Positions 49,778-60,148 are shown, numbered from the stretch's first letter. The stretch is 64,000 nucleotides of DNA from Thiogranum longum (GCF_004339085.1 NZ_SMFX01000001.1:1253227-1317226), one strand, 5' to 3'. The notes: generated from the letters alone by a model not told the origin. Numbers and translations are program-made.

Positions 49778-50587
49778 TCAGGCTCCGACCAGTGTCAGGT
49801 TGTTGGGCTGACGTTCCGCTTCAGCTTCGTTTGTGGCGCCGTGCTGTATGGATTCAAGTACATCGCGAATCTGTGCGGGATGACGTTTGTGATAAATCAT
49901 CAGAATACCTTCCATCAGCGTTTTCATTTGCATCAGTCGCTGGCTTGTCCGGCGTTCAAGCTTGATGGCCAGGGGTTTGAATAACAGGTTGGCGGCAATG
50001 ATGCCGTACACCGTGGTGATCATGGCGAAGGCCATACTTCCACCAATTTCCTGGAGGCCGCTTTCACCCAGGCCAGAGAGCATATTGACCAGCCCGAACA
50101 GGGTGCCAAGCATGCCGAAGGCCGGTGCAAAAATGGCCATGGTATTGATAATCTGTATGCGTCCCTGTTCACGTCGCAGCACACTGGACAGACGCCAGTG
50201 CAGGGTTTTCTCCAGCTCCTGTTCCGGTGCGCGATCGACGACCTGTTGCAGACCGGCACGCACAAACGGATTTTTGATGCGGGAGAGTTCACGCTCTGCA
50301 TTACGTACACTGGCAACCCGGTAGCGGCTGGCAAACTGCAGCAGCTGGTCAATATCATGCTTTATGGCAGGCAGCGGTTCCTCGCGCAACAGGGCAGGGA
50401 TGCTTCGCAGAACAGCCATGACTTCCACCGTCGGGCGGCTGAGAAAGGTGGCGATCAGGGTGCCGCCAAAGACCACAACCAGGCCGGGCAGGTTCAGGAA
50501 AGCACCGATATGCGAGGGTGAAATCAACATCATTGCCGCAATAGCGACGGCTGATGCCAGTAAAATCAGGCGAGTGGATTGTTTCAT
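49778..50587 (-). CDS. MotA/TolQ/ExbB-family proton channel protein
   Basis: A 269-residue protein with four helices and a cytoplasmic loop between the second and third. Helices include RLILLASAVAIAAMMLI, GLVVVFGGTLIATFL and GTLFGLVNMLSGLGES; MAFAMITTVYGIIAANLLFKP is the family's conserved pore segment. It fits MotA rather than TolQ by its loop with ELSRIKNPFVRAGLQQV. The ATG at 50587 follows GGAG at 6 bases; longer readings start upstream without a site. Stator of a motor or proton-driven envelope system, partner of the MotB-like gene. Confidence 0.87.
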   Translation of the reverse strand: MKQSTRLILLASAVAIAAMMLISPSHIGAFLNLPGLVVVFGGTLIATFLSRPTVEVMAVLRSIPALLREEPLPAIKHDIDQLLQFASRYRVASVRNAERELSRIKNPFVRAGLQQVVDRAPEQELEKTLHWRLSSVLRREQGRIQIINTMAIFAPAFGMLGTLFGLVNMLSGLGESGLQEIGGSMAFAMITTVYGIIAANLLFKPLAIKLERRTSQRLMQMKTLMEGILMIYHKRHPAQIRDVLESIQHGATNEAEAERQPNNLTLVGA

Positions 50588-50775
50588 AAATGGCTCCATA
50601 CAGACTTGCACAGGTATTAAGCAATTTCCGAACCGCTTTTGAATTACCCTGGAAAACATCGGTAAGTGTTTGTTATGAAATGAAGTAATATAGTGAGCCG
50701 CGGTGGCAGGCGAGACTGGCGGCAAAGCCTTGCCGATCCGTTTGCCGCTATGACCCGCTTTGAAACTGGAGAAAT

Positions 50776-51432
50776 ATGAGTATTCCGTCGGCATCGCCAA
50801 ACATCCTGTACAGCTTCAGGCGCTGTCCCTACGCCATGCGCGCGCGACTGGCACTGAAATATTCCGGTCTTCCCGTTGAACTGCGCGAAGTGGATCTGAA
50901 TGCCGTGCCGGCTGAGTTGTCGGCGGCATCATCCAAGAACACAGTGCCGGTGCTGGTGACGCCAGGTGGTGAGGTGATCGATGAGAGCTGGGATATTGTG
51001 CTGTGGTCGTTGCGTCACAATGACCCGGACAACGGGTTGGGTGATGACGAGGCGAATGTGATTCCGGCAGACCAGCTACTGGAAATCAATGATTTTTCCT
51101 TCAAGGAAGACCTGGATCGCTACAAGTATTTTGAGCGCTACCCGGAGCACCCGCAGGAATATTACCGAAAGCGTGGTGAAGAATTTCTGGAAGAGCTGGA
51201 AGAAATTCTGTCGGAAACGCGCTACCTGCTTGGCGACCGCCCCACACTGGCCGACATTGGCGTGTTTCCGTTCATTCGCCAGTTTGCCGGAGTGGATCGG
51301 GACTGGTTTGATCAGTCACCTTACCCGCATCTGCGTAACTGGCTGGATGAATGGCTGGCGTCGGAGCTGTTTAAATCGGTGATGGTAAAACACCCGCTGT
51401 GGAAGCCCGGCGATACACCGGTTTATCTTTGA
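50776..51432 (+). CDS. Glutathione S-transferase family protein
   Basis: A 218-residue protein. The N-terminal thioredoxin-like domain has SFRRCPYAMRARLALKYSG, the glutathione-site region, with Cys in the CPYA motif as in omega- or beta-class GSTs and glutaredoxin-like forms. NTVPVLVTPGGEVIDESWDI is the conserved cis-Pro and Glu-Ser part. The C-terminal helical domain (about 95-215) follows. Detoxification or disulfide reduction with glutathione is likely. Divergent from the MotA-like gene; its stop is followed at once by a repeat block. Confidence 0.9.
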   Translation: MSIPSASPNILYSFRRCPYAMRARLALKYSGLPVELREVDLNAVPAELSAASSKNTVPVLVTPGGEVIDESWDIVLWSLRHNDPDNGLGDDEANVIPADQLLEINDFSFKEDLDRYKYFERYPEHPQEYYRKRGEEFLEELEEILSETRYLLGDRPTLADIGVFPFIRQFAGVDRDWFDQSPYPHLRNWLDEWLASELFKSVMVKHPLWKPGDTPVYL

Positions 51433-51434
51433 GA

Positions 51435-51617
51435 CCCGTCATTCCGGCGCCCCCGTCATTCCGAGGCTCCCGTCATTCCGAGGCTCCCGTCATTCCGGCG
51501 TATGCCGGAATCCAGTATCTGCCCGGGACCATGGATACCGGCCTTCGCCGGCATGACGGTATAGTTGGCATGACGGTATAGTTGGCATGACGGTATAGTT
51601 GGCATGACGGTATAGCT
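51435..51617. repeat. Palindromic repeat with 17-bp tandem units at both ends
   Basis: The left end has three 17-base units starting at 51435, 51452 and 51469, plus a part unit at 51486, each starting CCCGTCATTCCG. The right end has four 17-base units starting at 51550, 51567, 51584 and 51601, each GGCATGACGGTATAG plus two bases (TT, TT, TT, CT). The central part 51486-51559 is a GTCATTCCGG-type palindrome. The last unit at 51601-51617 supplies the first two bases of the rhomboid gene's stop codon (read on the minus strand at 51616-51618). Confidence 0.9.
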
Positions 51618-52302
51618 AACGTGGCGGTAACAGCGGTATACGTGCGTACTTGAAGAAAGGGATCAGTGCCATGCCGGCAAGGAAACCGCCAATATGTGCA
51701 CTGAATGCCACACCGCCCGGTTGACCGCTGCTGGCGGCCGAGCTGACCAGTTGCAACAAAAACCAGAAACCCAGCACCAGTCCCGCGGGGATACGCATGG
51801 TGTACAGGAAGAATCCCAGTGGTATGGCGGCCAGTACGCGTGCATGCGGGTACATGAGCAGATAGGCGCCGAGCACGCCGGATATGGCACCGCTGGCACC
51901 GATCATCGGGACAGTGGAATCCGGATTGGGCAAAGCCTGGGCAAATACAGCAAATACACCGCAGACCAGGTAGAAGACCAGAAAACGTCCGTGTCCCATT
52001 GAATCCTCGACGTTGTCACCGAAAATCCACAGGTACAGCATGTTGCCGATCAGGTGCATCCAGCCGCCGTGCAGGAACATGGAGGTAAAAATCGTCATCC
52101 ATTCCGGCACAATGCTCAGCTCCGGCAGCAGTTGCTTGCCCCCAAAGACAATCGCGGGTGTCATGCCAAGGCTGTACACGGCCAGTTCTACCCGTTTACC
52201 CAGTGACAGTTCCCAGAAGAATGCCAGTACGCAGGCGATGATGATGCCTATCGTGACATACGGGGTGGTACGGGTCGGGTTGTCATCGTACAGTGGTATC
52301 AC
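51616..52302 (-). CDS. Rhomboid-family intramembrane serine protease
   Basis: A 228-residue membrane protein with six or seven helices. The catalytic dyad is Ser137 in GASGAISG and His203 in SAHIGGFLAG, with the oxyanion Asn and His in LHGGWMHLIGNMLYLWIFG. It cleaves membrane proteins inside the bilayer. The C-terminus ends at a stop formed by the neighbouring repeat unit, so the tail may have been shaped by the repeat. It starts 11 bases after the phosphatase gene. Confidence 0.9.
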   Translation of the reverse strand: MIPLYDDNPTRTTPYVTIGIIIACVLAFFWELSLGKRVELAVYSLGMTPAIVFGGKQLLPELSIVPEWMTIFTSMFLHGGWMHLIGNMLYLWIFGDNVEDSMGHGRFLVFYLVCGVFAVFAQALPNPDSTVPMIGASGAISGVLGAYLLMYPHARVLAAIPLGFFLYTMRIPAGLVLGFWFLLQLVSSAASSGQPGGVAFSAHIGGFLAGMALIPFFKYARIPLLPPR

Positions 52303-52313
52303 AGTCTGTCCAG

Positions 52314-53000
52314 TTACCCGGCGTGGCTTTGTGTGCGTGTGGTGTCGAGGTGCTCAAGGATATCGGCCGGTTGCTCAATAAGTGCATCAGCGCCCCAGTT
52401 TTCCGGGCGGTCGTGTTCCATCAGGTAGCCAAAAAGTGCGACCAGCGTCCGCATACCGGCATTGCGACCGGCTTCGATATCGCGTTCGGCGTCACCGATA
52501 TATATAGCGTCTTGTGGCTGGCAACCAACCAGTTTGCAGGCGTGCAGCAGGGGGGCAGGGTGGGGCTTGCGTTCCGGTAGTGTGTCACCAGACACTATGC
52601 AGGCGGTGCGCTGTGCAAGATTCAGCGCATCCAGCAGCGGGTCAGTCAGCCAGCCCGGCTTGTTGGTGACCACACCCCAGCGGATATGGCGTTGTTCGAG
52701 TTCGTCCAGCACCTCTCCCATACCCGGGAACAAAGCCGTGTGTACGGCGAGATTGGCCTGGTACAGATCCAGCAGTTGTTTGCGCAACGGCTCGAAGTCC
52801 GGGTGTTGCGAGTCAATCCCGAAGCCAAGCTCTATCAGTGCCCGTCCGCCGTGTGATACCACCGGGCGAATGGTCTCAAAGGGCAGTGCATCACGTTCAT
52901 TCAGCTGCAATGTAGCATTCAGTGCCGCAGCAAGGTCTGGCGCAGTGTCGAGGAGTGTACCGTCCAGGTCGAACAGCACGGCGCTTGTCTGTGCAGCCAT
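52314..53000 (-). CDS. HAD phosphatase, phosphoglycolate or MurNAc-6-phosphate type
   Basis: A 228-residue HAD hydrolase of the Gph group. Motif 1 is LFDLDGTLLDTAPD, the Ser/Thr motif is VVTNKPG, and motif 3/4 includes YIGDAERDIEAGRNAGM. The product is usually named phosphoglycolate phosphatase. The order ubiG, HAD phosphatase, with mtaD upstream, matches pseudomonads where this gene is mupP, a phosphatase for N-acetylmuramic acid 6-phosphate in wall recycling; that assignment is an inference from synteny. It lies 2 bases after ubiG. Confidence 0.88.
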   Translation of the reverse strand: MAAQTSAVLFDLDGTLLDTAPDLAAALNATLQLNERDALPFETIRPVVSHGGRALIELGFGIDSQHPDFEPLRKQLLDLYQANLAVHTALFPGMGEVLDELEQRHIRWGVVTNKPGWLTDPLLDALNLAQRTACIVSGDTLPERKPHPAPLLHACKLVGCQPQDAIYIGDAERDIEAGRNAGMRTLVALFGYLMEHDRPENWGADALIEQPADILEHLDTTRTQSHAG

Positions 53001-53002
53001 AT

Positions 53003-53713
53003 TCAGTCGGTCTTCCGGAACCAGGCGAGGTAGTTCACATCGACATCATTACCCAGACGGTATTCACCGGTGAGCGGGTTATAGGTCATGCCGGTGAGAT
53101 CCTGCAGTTGCAGGCCGGCGCCGCGCGACCAGCGCTCCATTTCCGAGGGGCGAATGAATTTCCGGTAGTCGTGGGTACCGCGCGGTAACATGCGCAACAG
53201 GTATTCTGCGCCGACAATGGCGAGCATATAAGCCTTGGGGTTGCGGTTGATCGTAGAGAAGAATACATCACCACCCGGCTTTACCAGGTCGGCACAGGCC
53301 TGGATGACAGATGCAGGGTCGGGGACGTGCTCCAGCATTTCCAGGCAGGTTACCGTATCGAATGCGCCCGGATGCCCGGCGGACATACTTTCAGCCGTAA
53401 TACGCTGGTAATCGACCTGAACACCGGACTCGTGCTGGTGCAGTCTGGCCACCGTGAGCGGTGCTTCGCCCATATCGATGCCGGTCACCAGCGCGCCGCG
53501 TAGCGCCATACCTTCTGACAACAGGCCGCCACCACAACCTACATCGATGACCTTGCATCCTGCCAGTGGCGCACGCTGGTCAATATAGTCGATACGCAAC
53601 GGATTGATGTCGTGCAGCGGTTTAAACTCGCTGTTCGGGTCCCACCAGCGCGAGGCCAGTGCCTCGAACTTGCTGATTTCTGCCGCATCGACATTGTGTG
53701 TAGCGTTATTCAT
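53003..53713 (-). CDS. ubiG: Ubiquinone biosynthesis O-methyltransferase
   Basis: A 236-residue SAM methyltransferase. The SAM motif is [16 protein letters not shown], and the N-terminal region [20 protein letters not shown] and [13 protein letters not shown] are UbiG markers. It does both O-methylations of ubiquinone biosynthesis. The ATG at 53713 matches the family's start; a longer frame to 53800 would overlap mtaD. It lies 19 bases after mtaD. Confidence 0.94.
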   Translation of the reverse strand: MNNATHNVDAAEISKFEALASRWWDPNSEFKPLHDINPLRIDYIDQRAPLAGCKVIDVGCGGGLLSEGMALRGALVTGIDMGEAPLTVARLHQHESGVQVDYQRITAESMSAGHPGAFDTVTCLEMLEHVPDPASVIQACADLVKPGGDVFFSTINRNPKAYMLAIVGAEYLLRMLPRGTHDYRKFIRPSEMERWSRGAGLQLQDLTGMTYNPLTGEYRLGNDVDVNYLAWFRKTD

Positions 53714-53732
53714 GGTGTGCAAGATACCGGAA

Positions 53733-55061
53733 TCAGCGCCCGGGTTCACCTGCCGCGATACGCGTTTGCCAACCACGTGTGCGTTGTAGCAGGTCATCAA
53801 TGTCGAGGTGCGTCAGCTGGCGGTCGCGCATCAGCAGCTGACCTGCCACCCATACGTGGCTGACCTGTTCACGGCCGGCCGCGTAGACCAGTTGTGATAC
53901 CGGGTCGTAGACCGGCTGTGTCTCCAGCGCACCAAGATCGACGGCAGTGATATCGGCCCACTTGCCGGCTTGCAGCGAGCCTGTCTGGTCGGCCAGCCCC
54001 AACGCCTGTGCACCGTTCAGGGTGGCCATGCGCAACACGGTGTGCGCGGGCAGCGCGCAGGCATCATCGGCCACCAGCTTGCCAAGCAGTGCGGCGCTAC
54101 GCATTTCGCCGGTCATGTCGAGGTCATTGTTGCTGGCGGCACCATCGGTCCCGAGTGCCACGTTGACCCCTGCATCAAGCAGTTTGTGAACCGGGCAGAA
54201 ACCACTCGCCAGCTTCTGGTTGGATTCCGGGCAGTGCACGACACTGGCGCCACTTTCCGCCAGCTGTGCAATCTCGCTATCCTCCAGCTGTGTCATATGC
54301 ACGGCAGTCAGGGCAGGAGAAAGCAGGCCAAGCTTCGCCAGTCTCGCCAGTGGTCGTTGTCCGTATTGCCTGATGCTGTCTTCAATTTCACTGGCGGTTT
54401 CATGCAAGTGAATGTGCACAGGCAGGTCAAGTTCATCGGCCAGCATTTGTGCTTTTTTCAGAGGGTCATCCGACACACTGTAGGGTGCGTGTGGTGCAAA
54501 CGCATGATTGATCAGCGGGTGGTGTTTGGTCTCGTCACGCAGTGCAAGACCTTTGGCGAAATATTCATCCGGGTTCTCGGCATATCGGGTCGGGAAATCA
54601 AGCAGGATCAACCCGGTGCAGGCGCGCATGAAACAGCTCGATGCAACCCGGGAAGTGACCTCCGGAAAGAAGTACATGTCATTGAAACAGGTTGTGCCGC
54701 TGCGCAGCATTTCGGCGATGGCGAGTTGTGTGCCATCGTGAACAAACTGTTCGCTGACCCACTTCTGCTCTGCCGGCCAGATATGTTGCTGTAACCATTC
54801 CATCAATGGCAGGTCATCCGCGATACCACGTAACAGCGACATGGCGGCGTGGGTATGGGCATTGACCAGGCCGGGGATCAGTGCGTGATCACCAAGCTCA
54901 ATAGTGGTTTGCGCCTCGAATGACTGGCGGGCCTCATTGCCGGGAAGCAGAGCGGTAATACGACCTTCATCCACGGCAATACTGTGATATTCCAGCGTCT
55001 GTGTATCCGGTTCAACAGGAATAATCCAGCGGGCGTGTATCAGCAGCTCGGTTTGTTTCAT
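53733..55061 (-). CDS. mtaD: Amidohydrolase, 5-methylthioadenosine/SAH deaminase
   Basis: A 442-residue member of the TRZ/ATZ/MtaD group. The metal ligands are in [27 protein letters not shown], and [11 protein letters not shown]. It deaminates 5-methylthioadenosine or S-adenosylhomocysteine. Methylthioribose-1-phosphate isomerase (mtnA) lies divergently nearby, consistent with methionine salvage. Start at the ATG at 55061; a longer frame lies in the leader. Confidence 0.9.
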   Translation of the reverse strand: MKQTELLIHARWIIPVEPDTQTLEYHSIAVDEGRITALLPGNEARQSFEAQTTIELGDHALIPGLVNAHTHAAMSLLRGIADDLPLMEWLQQHIWPAEQKWVSEQFVHDGTQLAIAEMLRSGTTCFNDMYFFPEVTSRVASSCFMRACTGLILLDFPTRYAENPDEYFAKGLALRDETKHHPLINHAFAPHAPYSVSDDPLKKAQMLADELDLPVHIHLHETASEIEDSIRQYGQRPLARLAKLGLLSPALTAVHMTQLEDSEIAQLAESGASVVHCPESNQKLASGFCPVHKLLDAGVNVALGTDGAASNNDLDMTGEMRSAALLGKLVADDACALPAHTVLRMATLNGAQALGLADQTGSLQAGKWADITAVDLGALETQPVYDPVSQLVYAAGREQVSHVWVAGQLLMRDRQLTHLDIDDLLQRTRGWQTRIAAGEPGR

Positions 55062-55147
55062 TATTGTGCGCTCTGGTCGAGAAAAGGGAGTATACCTCAA
55101 GACCCGAATGTCGCTTCATTAAAGAGGAGCAATCCGGCGCCTGCCAT

Positions 55148-55180
55148 AAAAAAAGGCAACCCGTTAATTACAGGCTGCCC
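55148..55180 (-). terminator. Terminator downstream of the MscS gene
   Basis: On the minus strand an imperfect stem, GGCA...TGCC with an inner CC/GG pair (55155-55179), is followed by seven T (plus-strand A-run 55148-55154). It ends the MscS transcript. Confidence 0.65.
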
Positions 55181-55206
55181 TTTATACTGCGTGTCCGTAA
55201 GCTGTG

Positions 55207-56037
55207 TCAGTCTACGTTATGCATGTGCACTTCCTGCTGAGGGTAAGGAATACTGATGCCATTGGCATCAAAAGCAAGCTTGACCTTTTCCAGCAGGTCG
55301 GCATGCACCGGCCAGTAGTCACCGCTCTTGACCCAGGGACGAACATTGAAGTTCACACTGCTGTCGGCCAGTTCTGCCATGGCGACAGCCGGTTCGGGAT
55401 CGGACAGGATGCGCTCATCCTGCTTCATGATGTCATTGATGATCTGTTTGGCCTTCGCAATATCGTCGTCGTAGCCAATACCGAATACCAGGTCGATACG
55501 ACGTGTCGGCCTGGCGGAATAATTGGTAATGGTGCCGCTATAGATCTGCCCGTTCGGGACAATGATTTCACGGTTGTCACCGGTGCGCATGATGGTGGCG
55601 AACATCTGTACTTCCTCGATCACGCCGGTTGCTCCGCCTGCTTCGACAAAGTCACCGACCTTGAACGGGCGGAACAGGATGATCATTACCCCGGAGGAGA
55701 AATTGGCCAGCGAATCTTTCAGGGCCAGGCCAATGGCCAGGCCGGCGGCGCCGAACACAGCAAGCAGTGAGGTGGTTTCGATACCGAGGTGATCGAGGGC
55801 CGCCATGACAACCACCAGCAGCAGGACGGTATAGACCAGGTTGCCGATGAAATTGACCAGCATCACGTCCAGGTTGGACTTATTCATCAGTTTCTCGACT
55901 ATGCCAGTCAGCCATTTTGCCACCCAACGACCGATGATGAAGATGGCGATGGCGACGCCAATCTGAATGGCCCAGGGGATCAGCACATTCTGGATCGTTT
56001 CCGGGTTACTCAATCCTGCAATATTTATTGATTCCAT
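55207..56037 (-). CDS. mscS: Small-conductance mechanosensitive channel MscS
   Basis: A 276-residue channel. Three N-terminal helices lead to the pore helix, with LLAVFGAAGLAIGLALKDSLANFSSG as the family signature (seen at about 93-118 in shorter pieces: GAAGLAIGLALKDSL). The beta domain (VGDFVEAGGATGVIEEVQMF) and C-terminal alpha/beta domain follow. It opens on membrane tension after osmotic downshift. Single gene; divergent from the repeat and mtnA. Confidence 0.93.
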   Translation of the reverse strand: MESINIAGLSNPETIQNVLIPWAIQIGVAIAIFIIGRWVAKWLTGIVEKLMNKSNLDVMLVNFIGNLVYTVLLLVVVMAALDHLGIETTSLLAVFGAAGLAIGLALKDSLANFSSGVMIILFRPFKVGDFVEAGGATGVIEEVQMFATIMRTGDNREIIVPNGQIYSGTITNYSARPTRRIDLVFGIGYDDDIAKAKQIINDIMKQDERILSDPEPAVAMAELADSSVNFNVRPWVKSGDYWPVHADLLEKVKLAFDANGISIPYPQQEVHMHNVD

Positions 56038-56154
56038 TTACTGGCTCCTTGGCGCAGACAACACGTTGTTGCGGCTTGATTATTTATGTCAGCGGGCAAT
56101 TAGAATTTGAAACGCATGTAAATGCAACCTTGTTACAATGGCTGACTAGCTTAG

Positions 56155-56292
56155 GGAGCCTCTGATTAATGCGTCATTGCGAGTTAATGCGTCATTGCGA
56201 GCGAAGCGGGGCAATCTCATACTATGAAATCAGTCTGTTAGAGATTGCCGCGTCGCTCCGCTCCTCGCAATGACGCATTAATCAGAGGCTCC
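56155..56292. mobile_element. 138-bp MITE-like element with perfect 29-bp inverted ends
   Basis: The ends at 56155-56183 and 56264-56292 are perfect inverted copies of 29 bases. Inside, an 18-base stretch is directly repeated at the left (TTAATGCGTCATTGCGAG at 56166-56183 and again at 56184-56201). The inner part also pairs (GCAATCTC with GAGATTGC). No gene is inside and no clear target-site duplication is seen. It belongs to the GTCATTGCGAG family. Confidence 0.85.
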
Positions 56293-56328
56293 TCAAGATA
56301 GACAGATGTCTATTCAGGGAGGTACGGT

Positions 56329-57369
56329 TTGGAAAAATTACACGACGCGATTCGCGCCATGGCATGGACAGACGCAGGACTCGAATTGCTCGATCAGCGA
56401 AAATTGCCGCTGGCAGAATCCTGGCTGGTGCTGTGCGACTGTGCTTCAGTGGCACGGGCGATTCGTGACATGGTCGTGCGCGGTGCTCCGGCCATTGGTA
56501 TTACCGCGGCCTATGCAGCGGTTCTGGCAGCACGCGAGCGGTATGCAAGGCAGCCTTCTGACTGGCGTACAGGCTTTGCAATCGATATGCAAAATCTTGC
56601 TCAGTCGCGTCCTACTGCAGTAAACCTCGTCTGGGCGGTGGAACGCATGCAGCAGCTGGCATTCTCGCTGAACGGCAATCCCGTGCCGGTACTGTTGTCC
56701 GAAGCGCAGGCGATACACGAACAGGATATTGCGGCGAATTACACCATGGGCGAACGGGGTGCCGCCTGTATCGATGACGGCAGCAGTGTCCTTACCCATT
56801 GCAATACCGGTTCACTGGCGACCGGCGGTTACGGGACGGCGCTGGGGGTTATTCGCAGCGCCTGGTCGGATAATAAACTCAACGCCGTTTATGCCGACGA
56901 GACGCGACCCTGGTTACAGGGTGCAAGACTGACCGCCTGGGAGCTGGTACAGGACAGCATTCCTGTAACACTTCTGGTTGATGGCGCTGCCGCCTGGTTG
57001 ATGCAGCAGGGCAGGGTGCAGTGGGTCATTGTCGGTTCAGACCGGATTGCAGCCAATGGCGATGTGGCTAACAAGATCGGTACCTATGCCGCGGCGGTGG
57101 CAGCGCGGCATCATGGTGTCAGATTCATGGTCGTTGCCCCGTCTTCGACCGTGGATATGGGTACCGCCTGCGGTGCGGACATTCCCATCGAAATGCGTGC
57201 GGAACAGGAAGTCCTCAGTGCGGGTGGACAGCCTGTGGCAGCCAACGGCGCGCAGGCCTGGAACCCGGCCTTCGACATCACGCCGGCAGAACTGATCGAT
57301 GTTATCGTCACTGAACGGGGTATTGTCGAGCATCCGGATACGGTAAAAATGCGTTCCCTTATGGTATAG
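56329..57369 (+). CDS. mtnA: S-methyl-5-thioribose-1-phosphate isomerase
   Basis: A 346-residue isomerase of methionine salvage, related to eIF2B. The catalytic Cys is in [19 protein letters not shown] and the Asp in [18 protein letters not shown]. It converts methylthioribose-1-phosphate to the ribulose form. The start is a TTG at 56329 with GGGAGGT at 56318-56324. It follows the MITE-like element and precedes gyrA by 190 bases. Confidence 0.92.
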   Translation: MEKLHDAIRAMAWTDAGLELLDQRKLPLAESWLVLCDCASVARAIRDMVVRGAPAIGITAAYAAVLAARERYARQPSDWRTGFAIDMQNLAQSRPTAVNLVWAVERMQQLAFSLNGNPVPVLLSEAQAIHEQDIAANYTMGERGAACIDDGSSVLTHCNTGSLATGGYGTALGVIRSAWSDNKLNAVYADETRPWLQGARLTAWELVQDSIPVTLLVDGAAAWLMQQGRVQWVIVGSDRIAANGDVANKIGTYAAAVAARHHGVRFMVVAPSSTVDMGTACGADIPIEMRAEQEVLSAGGQPVAANGAQAWNPAFDITPAELIDVIVTERGIVEHPDTVKMRSLMV

Positions 57370-57456
57370 ACAGGAATTTGACGACCCGCCTCTCAGGGGC
57401 TCTCTGAGCCGTTCTCAGCACGAATTACCCGGATGCAGTAGTGTGCCTATGTGTGC

Positions 57457-57462
57457 TAAGAT
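57457..57462 (+). promoter_or_regulatory. Probable extended -10 for gyrA
   Basis: TGCTAAGAT (TG at 57454-57455, -10 TAAGAT at 57457-57462) lies about 100 bases before the gyrA ATG. The -35 is weak. A small hairpin (CGGCTTTTAGCCG) follows at 57464-57476 at the start of the leader. Confidence 0.4.
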
Positions 57463-57559
57463 TCGGCTTTTAGCCGCTCTGGGCGTTTCAGCGCGTCTCA
57501 GGTAGCTTCATTTTCATTTTTGCGGAACCGGTGAATCGCCGGCTCCCGGGTTGATTTTC

Positions 57560-60142
57560 ATGTCTGATTTCGCCAAAGAAGTGCTTCCGGTTAACCTGGA
57601 AGACGAGATGCGGCAATCGTATCTCGACTACGCCATGAGCGTGATTGTCGGACGAGCGTTACCGGATGTGCGCGACGGACTGAAGCCGGTGCATCGACGT
57701 GTGCTGTTCGCCATGAGCGTACTCGGCAATGACTTCAACAAACCTTACAAGAAATCCGCGCGCGTCGTCGGTGATGTCATCGGTAAGTATCACCCGCACG
57801 GTGATACGGCTGTGTACGACACCATTGTGCGTATGGCGCAGCCGTTCTCGCTACGTTACATGCTGGTCGACGGACAGGGTAACTTCGGTTCGGTGGACGG
57901 CGACTCACCGGCGGCCATGCGTTACACCGAAGTGCGCATGTCGAAGATTGCCCACGAATTGCTGGCTGACCTGGACAAGGAAACCGTCGATTTTGTTCCC
58001 AACTACGACGAGTCCGAGCATGAGCCCTCGGTTATGCCGACACGCATACCGAACCTGCTGGTCAATGGATCGGCCGGTATCGCAGTGGGTATGGCGACCA
58101 ATATACCGCCACATAACCTCACGGAAATCGTCAAGGGTTGTATCGGGCTGATCGATAACCCGGAACTGACCATCAAGGAATTGATGGAGACAATTCCCGG
58201 TCCGGACTTCCCGACCGCAGCCATCATTAATGGTGTGCGCGGTATCCACGAGGCTTATCATACCGGGCGCGGGCGCGTACATATCCGTGCGCTCAGTCAC
58301 ATCGAGGGTGAAGAGGGCAGCAAACAGTCCATTGTCGTCACCGAGTTGCCTTACCAGGTCAACAAGGCGCGCCTGCTGGAGAAAATTGCCGAGCTGGTCA
58401 AGGACAAGAAGATTGAAGGCATCTCCAACCTGCGTGATGAGTCTGACAAGGACGGCATGCGCATGGTGGTCGAGCTCAAGCGTAATGAAGTCGCCGAGGT
58501 TGTGCTCAATAACCTCTACCAGCAGACACAGATGCAGAGTGTATTCGGCATCAATATGGTAGCGCTGGTCGATGGTCAGCCGCGGCTGCTCAACCTCAAA
58601 CAGATTCTTGAAGCCTTTATTCGCCATCGCCGTGATGTGGTCACACGCCGTACCGTATTCCTGTTGCGCAAGGCGCGTGAGCGGGCACACGTGTTGGAAG
58701 GCCTGGCCGTTGCGCTGGCCAATATCGATGAAGTGATCGCACTGATCAAATCATCCTCCAGCCGTGCCGAGGCACGCGCCGAGCTGGTACGCCGGGAATG
58801 GGAGCCGGGTGTTGTCGGTGAGTTGTTGCAGCGCTCCGGCGCCACTTCATCGCGCCCGGACGGCCTGGACGACGTATTCGGCTACCACGGCGAGGTATAC
58901 CGCCTGTCAGAAATTCAGGCACAGGCGATTCTTGATTTGCGTTTGCACCAGATCACGGGTCTGGAACAGGACAAGATCGTTGATGAATACCGTGAGCTCA
59001 TTGCGCGTATAGACGGACTGCTGGAGATTCTCAATAACCCTGATCGCCTGATGAAGGTCATCCGTGACGAGCTGAAAGAAGTGCTGGAAAATTACGGTGA
59101 CGAGCGTCGTACCGAAATCCTGACGGACCACCTCGACCTGACCATGGAAGACCTGATCACCGAGGAAGACGTCGTAGTGACGTTGTCACACCAGGGTTAT
59201 GCCAAATCACAGCCGTTGTCCGACTACCGGGCGCAGCGGCGTGGCGGGCGTGGCAAGGCAGCCACCAAAGTGAAAGAAGAAGACTTTGTCGACAAGCTGT
59301 TTGTCGCCAGTACCCACGATACCATTTTGTGTTTCAGCAGCCGTGGCAAGGCCTACTGGCTCAAGGTTTACCAGCTACCACAGGCCGGACGCATGGCACG
59401 CGGGAAACCGATTGTGAACCTGTTGCCACTGGAAGAGGGCGAGCGTATCAACGCGGTATTGCCGGTTCGCGAGTTCCCGGAAGACCAGTTTGTGTTTATG
59501 GCGACCGCACAGGGCACGGTGAAGAAAACACCCTTGTCAGATTTCTCGCGGCAGCGTAGCAACGGCATCATCGCTGTGGATTTGCGGGCTGACGATTACC
59601 TGATCAATGTCGCCATTACCGATGGCACAAAAGACGTCATGTTGTTCAGTAATGTCGGCAAGGTCATTCGTTTCAATGAATCCGATGTGCGGCCCATGGG
59701 TCGTACCGCCTGTGGCGTGCGCGGTATCCGCCTGGCTGCCGGCCAGCGCGTCATCGCCCTGATTATTGTCAGTGAGGGCTCGGTGCTGACGGCCACCGAG
59801 CATGGCTATGGTAAACGCACACCGGTATCCGAATACCCGACACACGGTCGTGGCGGTCAGGGTGTGATCTCGATTCAGAGCACCGAACGTAACGGTGAGG
59901 TGATCGGTGCCGTACTGGTGCAGGACGACGATGAGTTCATGTTGATCAGCAACGGCGGCACACTGGTGCGAACCCGCGTTGCCGAAGTTTCGACCATGAG
60001 TCGTAACACACAGGGCGTACGCCTGATCAAGCTGCATGATGGCGAAGTACTGGTTGGCATTGCACCGGTCGCGGATGTCAGTGGTGATGATGAGAGTGAT
60101 GATGATGTCGATGACAATGGTAATGGCGCCGATGAAACATAA
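57560..60142 (+). CDS. gyrA: DNA gyrase subunit A
   Basis: An 860-residue topoisomerase II subunit. The active Tyr122 is in [10 protein letters not shown]. The GyrA box QRRGGRGK lies in the C-terminal wrapping domain. In the quinolone-resistance region the sequence is [10 protein letters not shown], with Thr83 and Asp87; Thr83 is the natural residue in Pseudomonas aeruginosa. An acidic tail ([14 protein letters not shown]) ends the chain. It works with GyrB to introduce negative supercoils. A repeat lies between it and serC. Confidence 0.97.
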   Translation: MSDFAKEVLPVNLEDEMRQSYLDYAMSVIVGRALPDVRDGLKPVHRRVLFAMSVLGNDFNKPYKKSARVVGDVIGKYHPHGDTAVYDTIVRMAQPFSLRYMLVDGQGNFGSVDGDSPAAMRYTEVRMSKIAHELLADLDKETVDFVPNYDESEHEPSVMPTRIPNLLVNGSAGIAVGMATNIPPHNLTEIVKGCIGLIDNPELTIKELMETIPGPDFPTAAIINGVRGIHEAYHTGRGRVHIRALSHIEGEEGSKQSIVVTELPYQVNKARLLEKIAELVKDKKIEGISNLRDESDKDGMRMVVELKRNEVAEVVLNNLYQQTQMQSVFGINMVALVDGQPRLLNLKQILEAFIRHRRDVVTRRTVFLLRKARERAHVLEGLAVALANIDEVIALIKSSSSRAEARAELVRREWEPGVVGELLQRSGATSSRPDGLDDVFGYHGEVYRLSEIQAQAILDLRLHQITGLEQDKIVDEYRELIARIDGLLEILNNPDRLMKVIRDELKEVLENYGDERRTEILTDHLDLTMEDLITEEDVVVTLSHQGYAKSQPLSDYRAQRRGGRGKAATKVKEEDFVDKLFVASTHDTILCFSSRGKAYWLKVYQLPQAGRMARGKPIVNLLPLEEGERINAVLPVREFPEDQFVFMATAQGTVKKTPLSDFSRQRSNGIIAVDLRADDYLINVAITDGTKDVMLFSNVGKVIRFNESDVRPMGRTACGVRGIRLAAGQRVIALIIVSEGSVLTATEHGYGKRTPVSEYPTHGRGGQGVISIQSTERNGEVIGAVLVQDDDEFMLISNGGTLVRTRVAEVSTMSRNTQGVRLIKLHDGEVLVGIAPVADVSGDDESDDDVDDNGNGADET

Positions 60143-60148
60143 GAGTGA

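Noticed and set aside
51399-51581. 60-codon frame over the end of the GST gene and the repeat block
   Set aside because: Translates the repeats; no evidence for a protein.
51435-51617. 17-bp repeats considered as a CRISPR array
   Set aside because: Units are directly adjacent without spacers and derive from the ends of a palindromic repeat.
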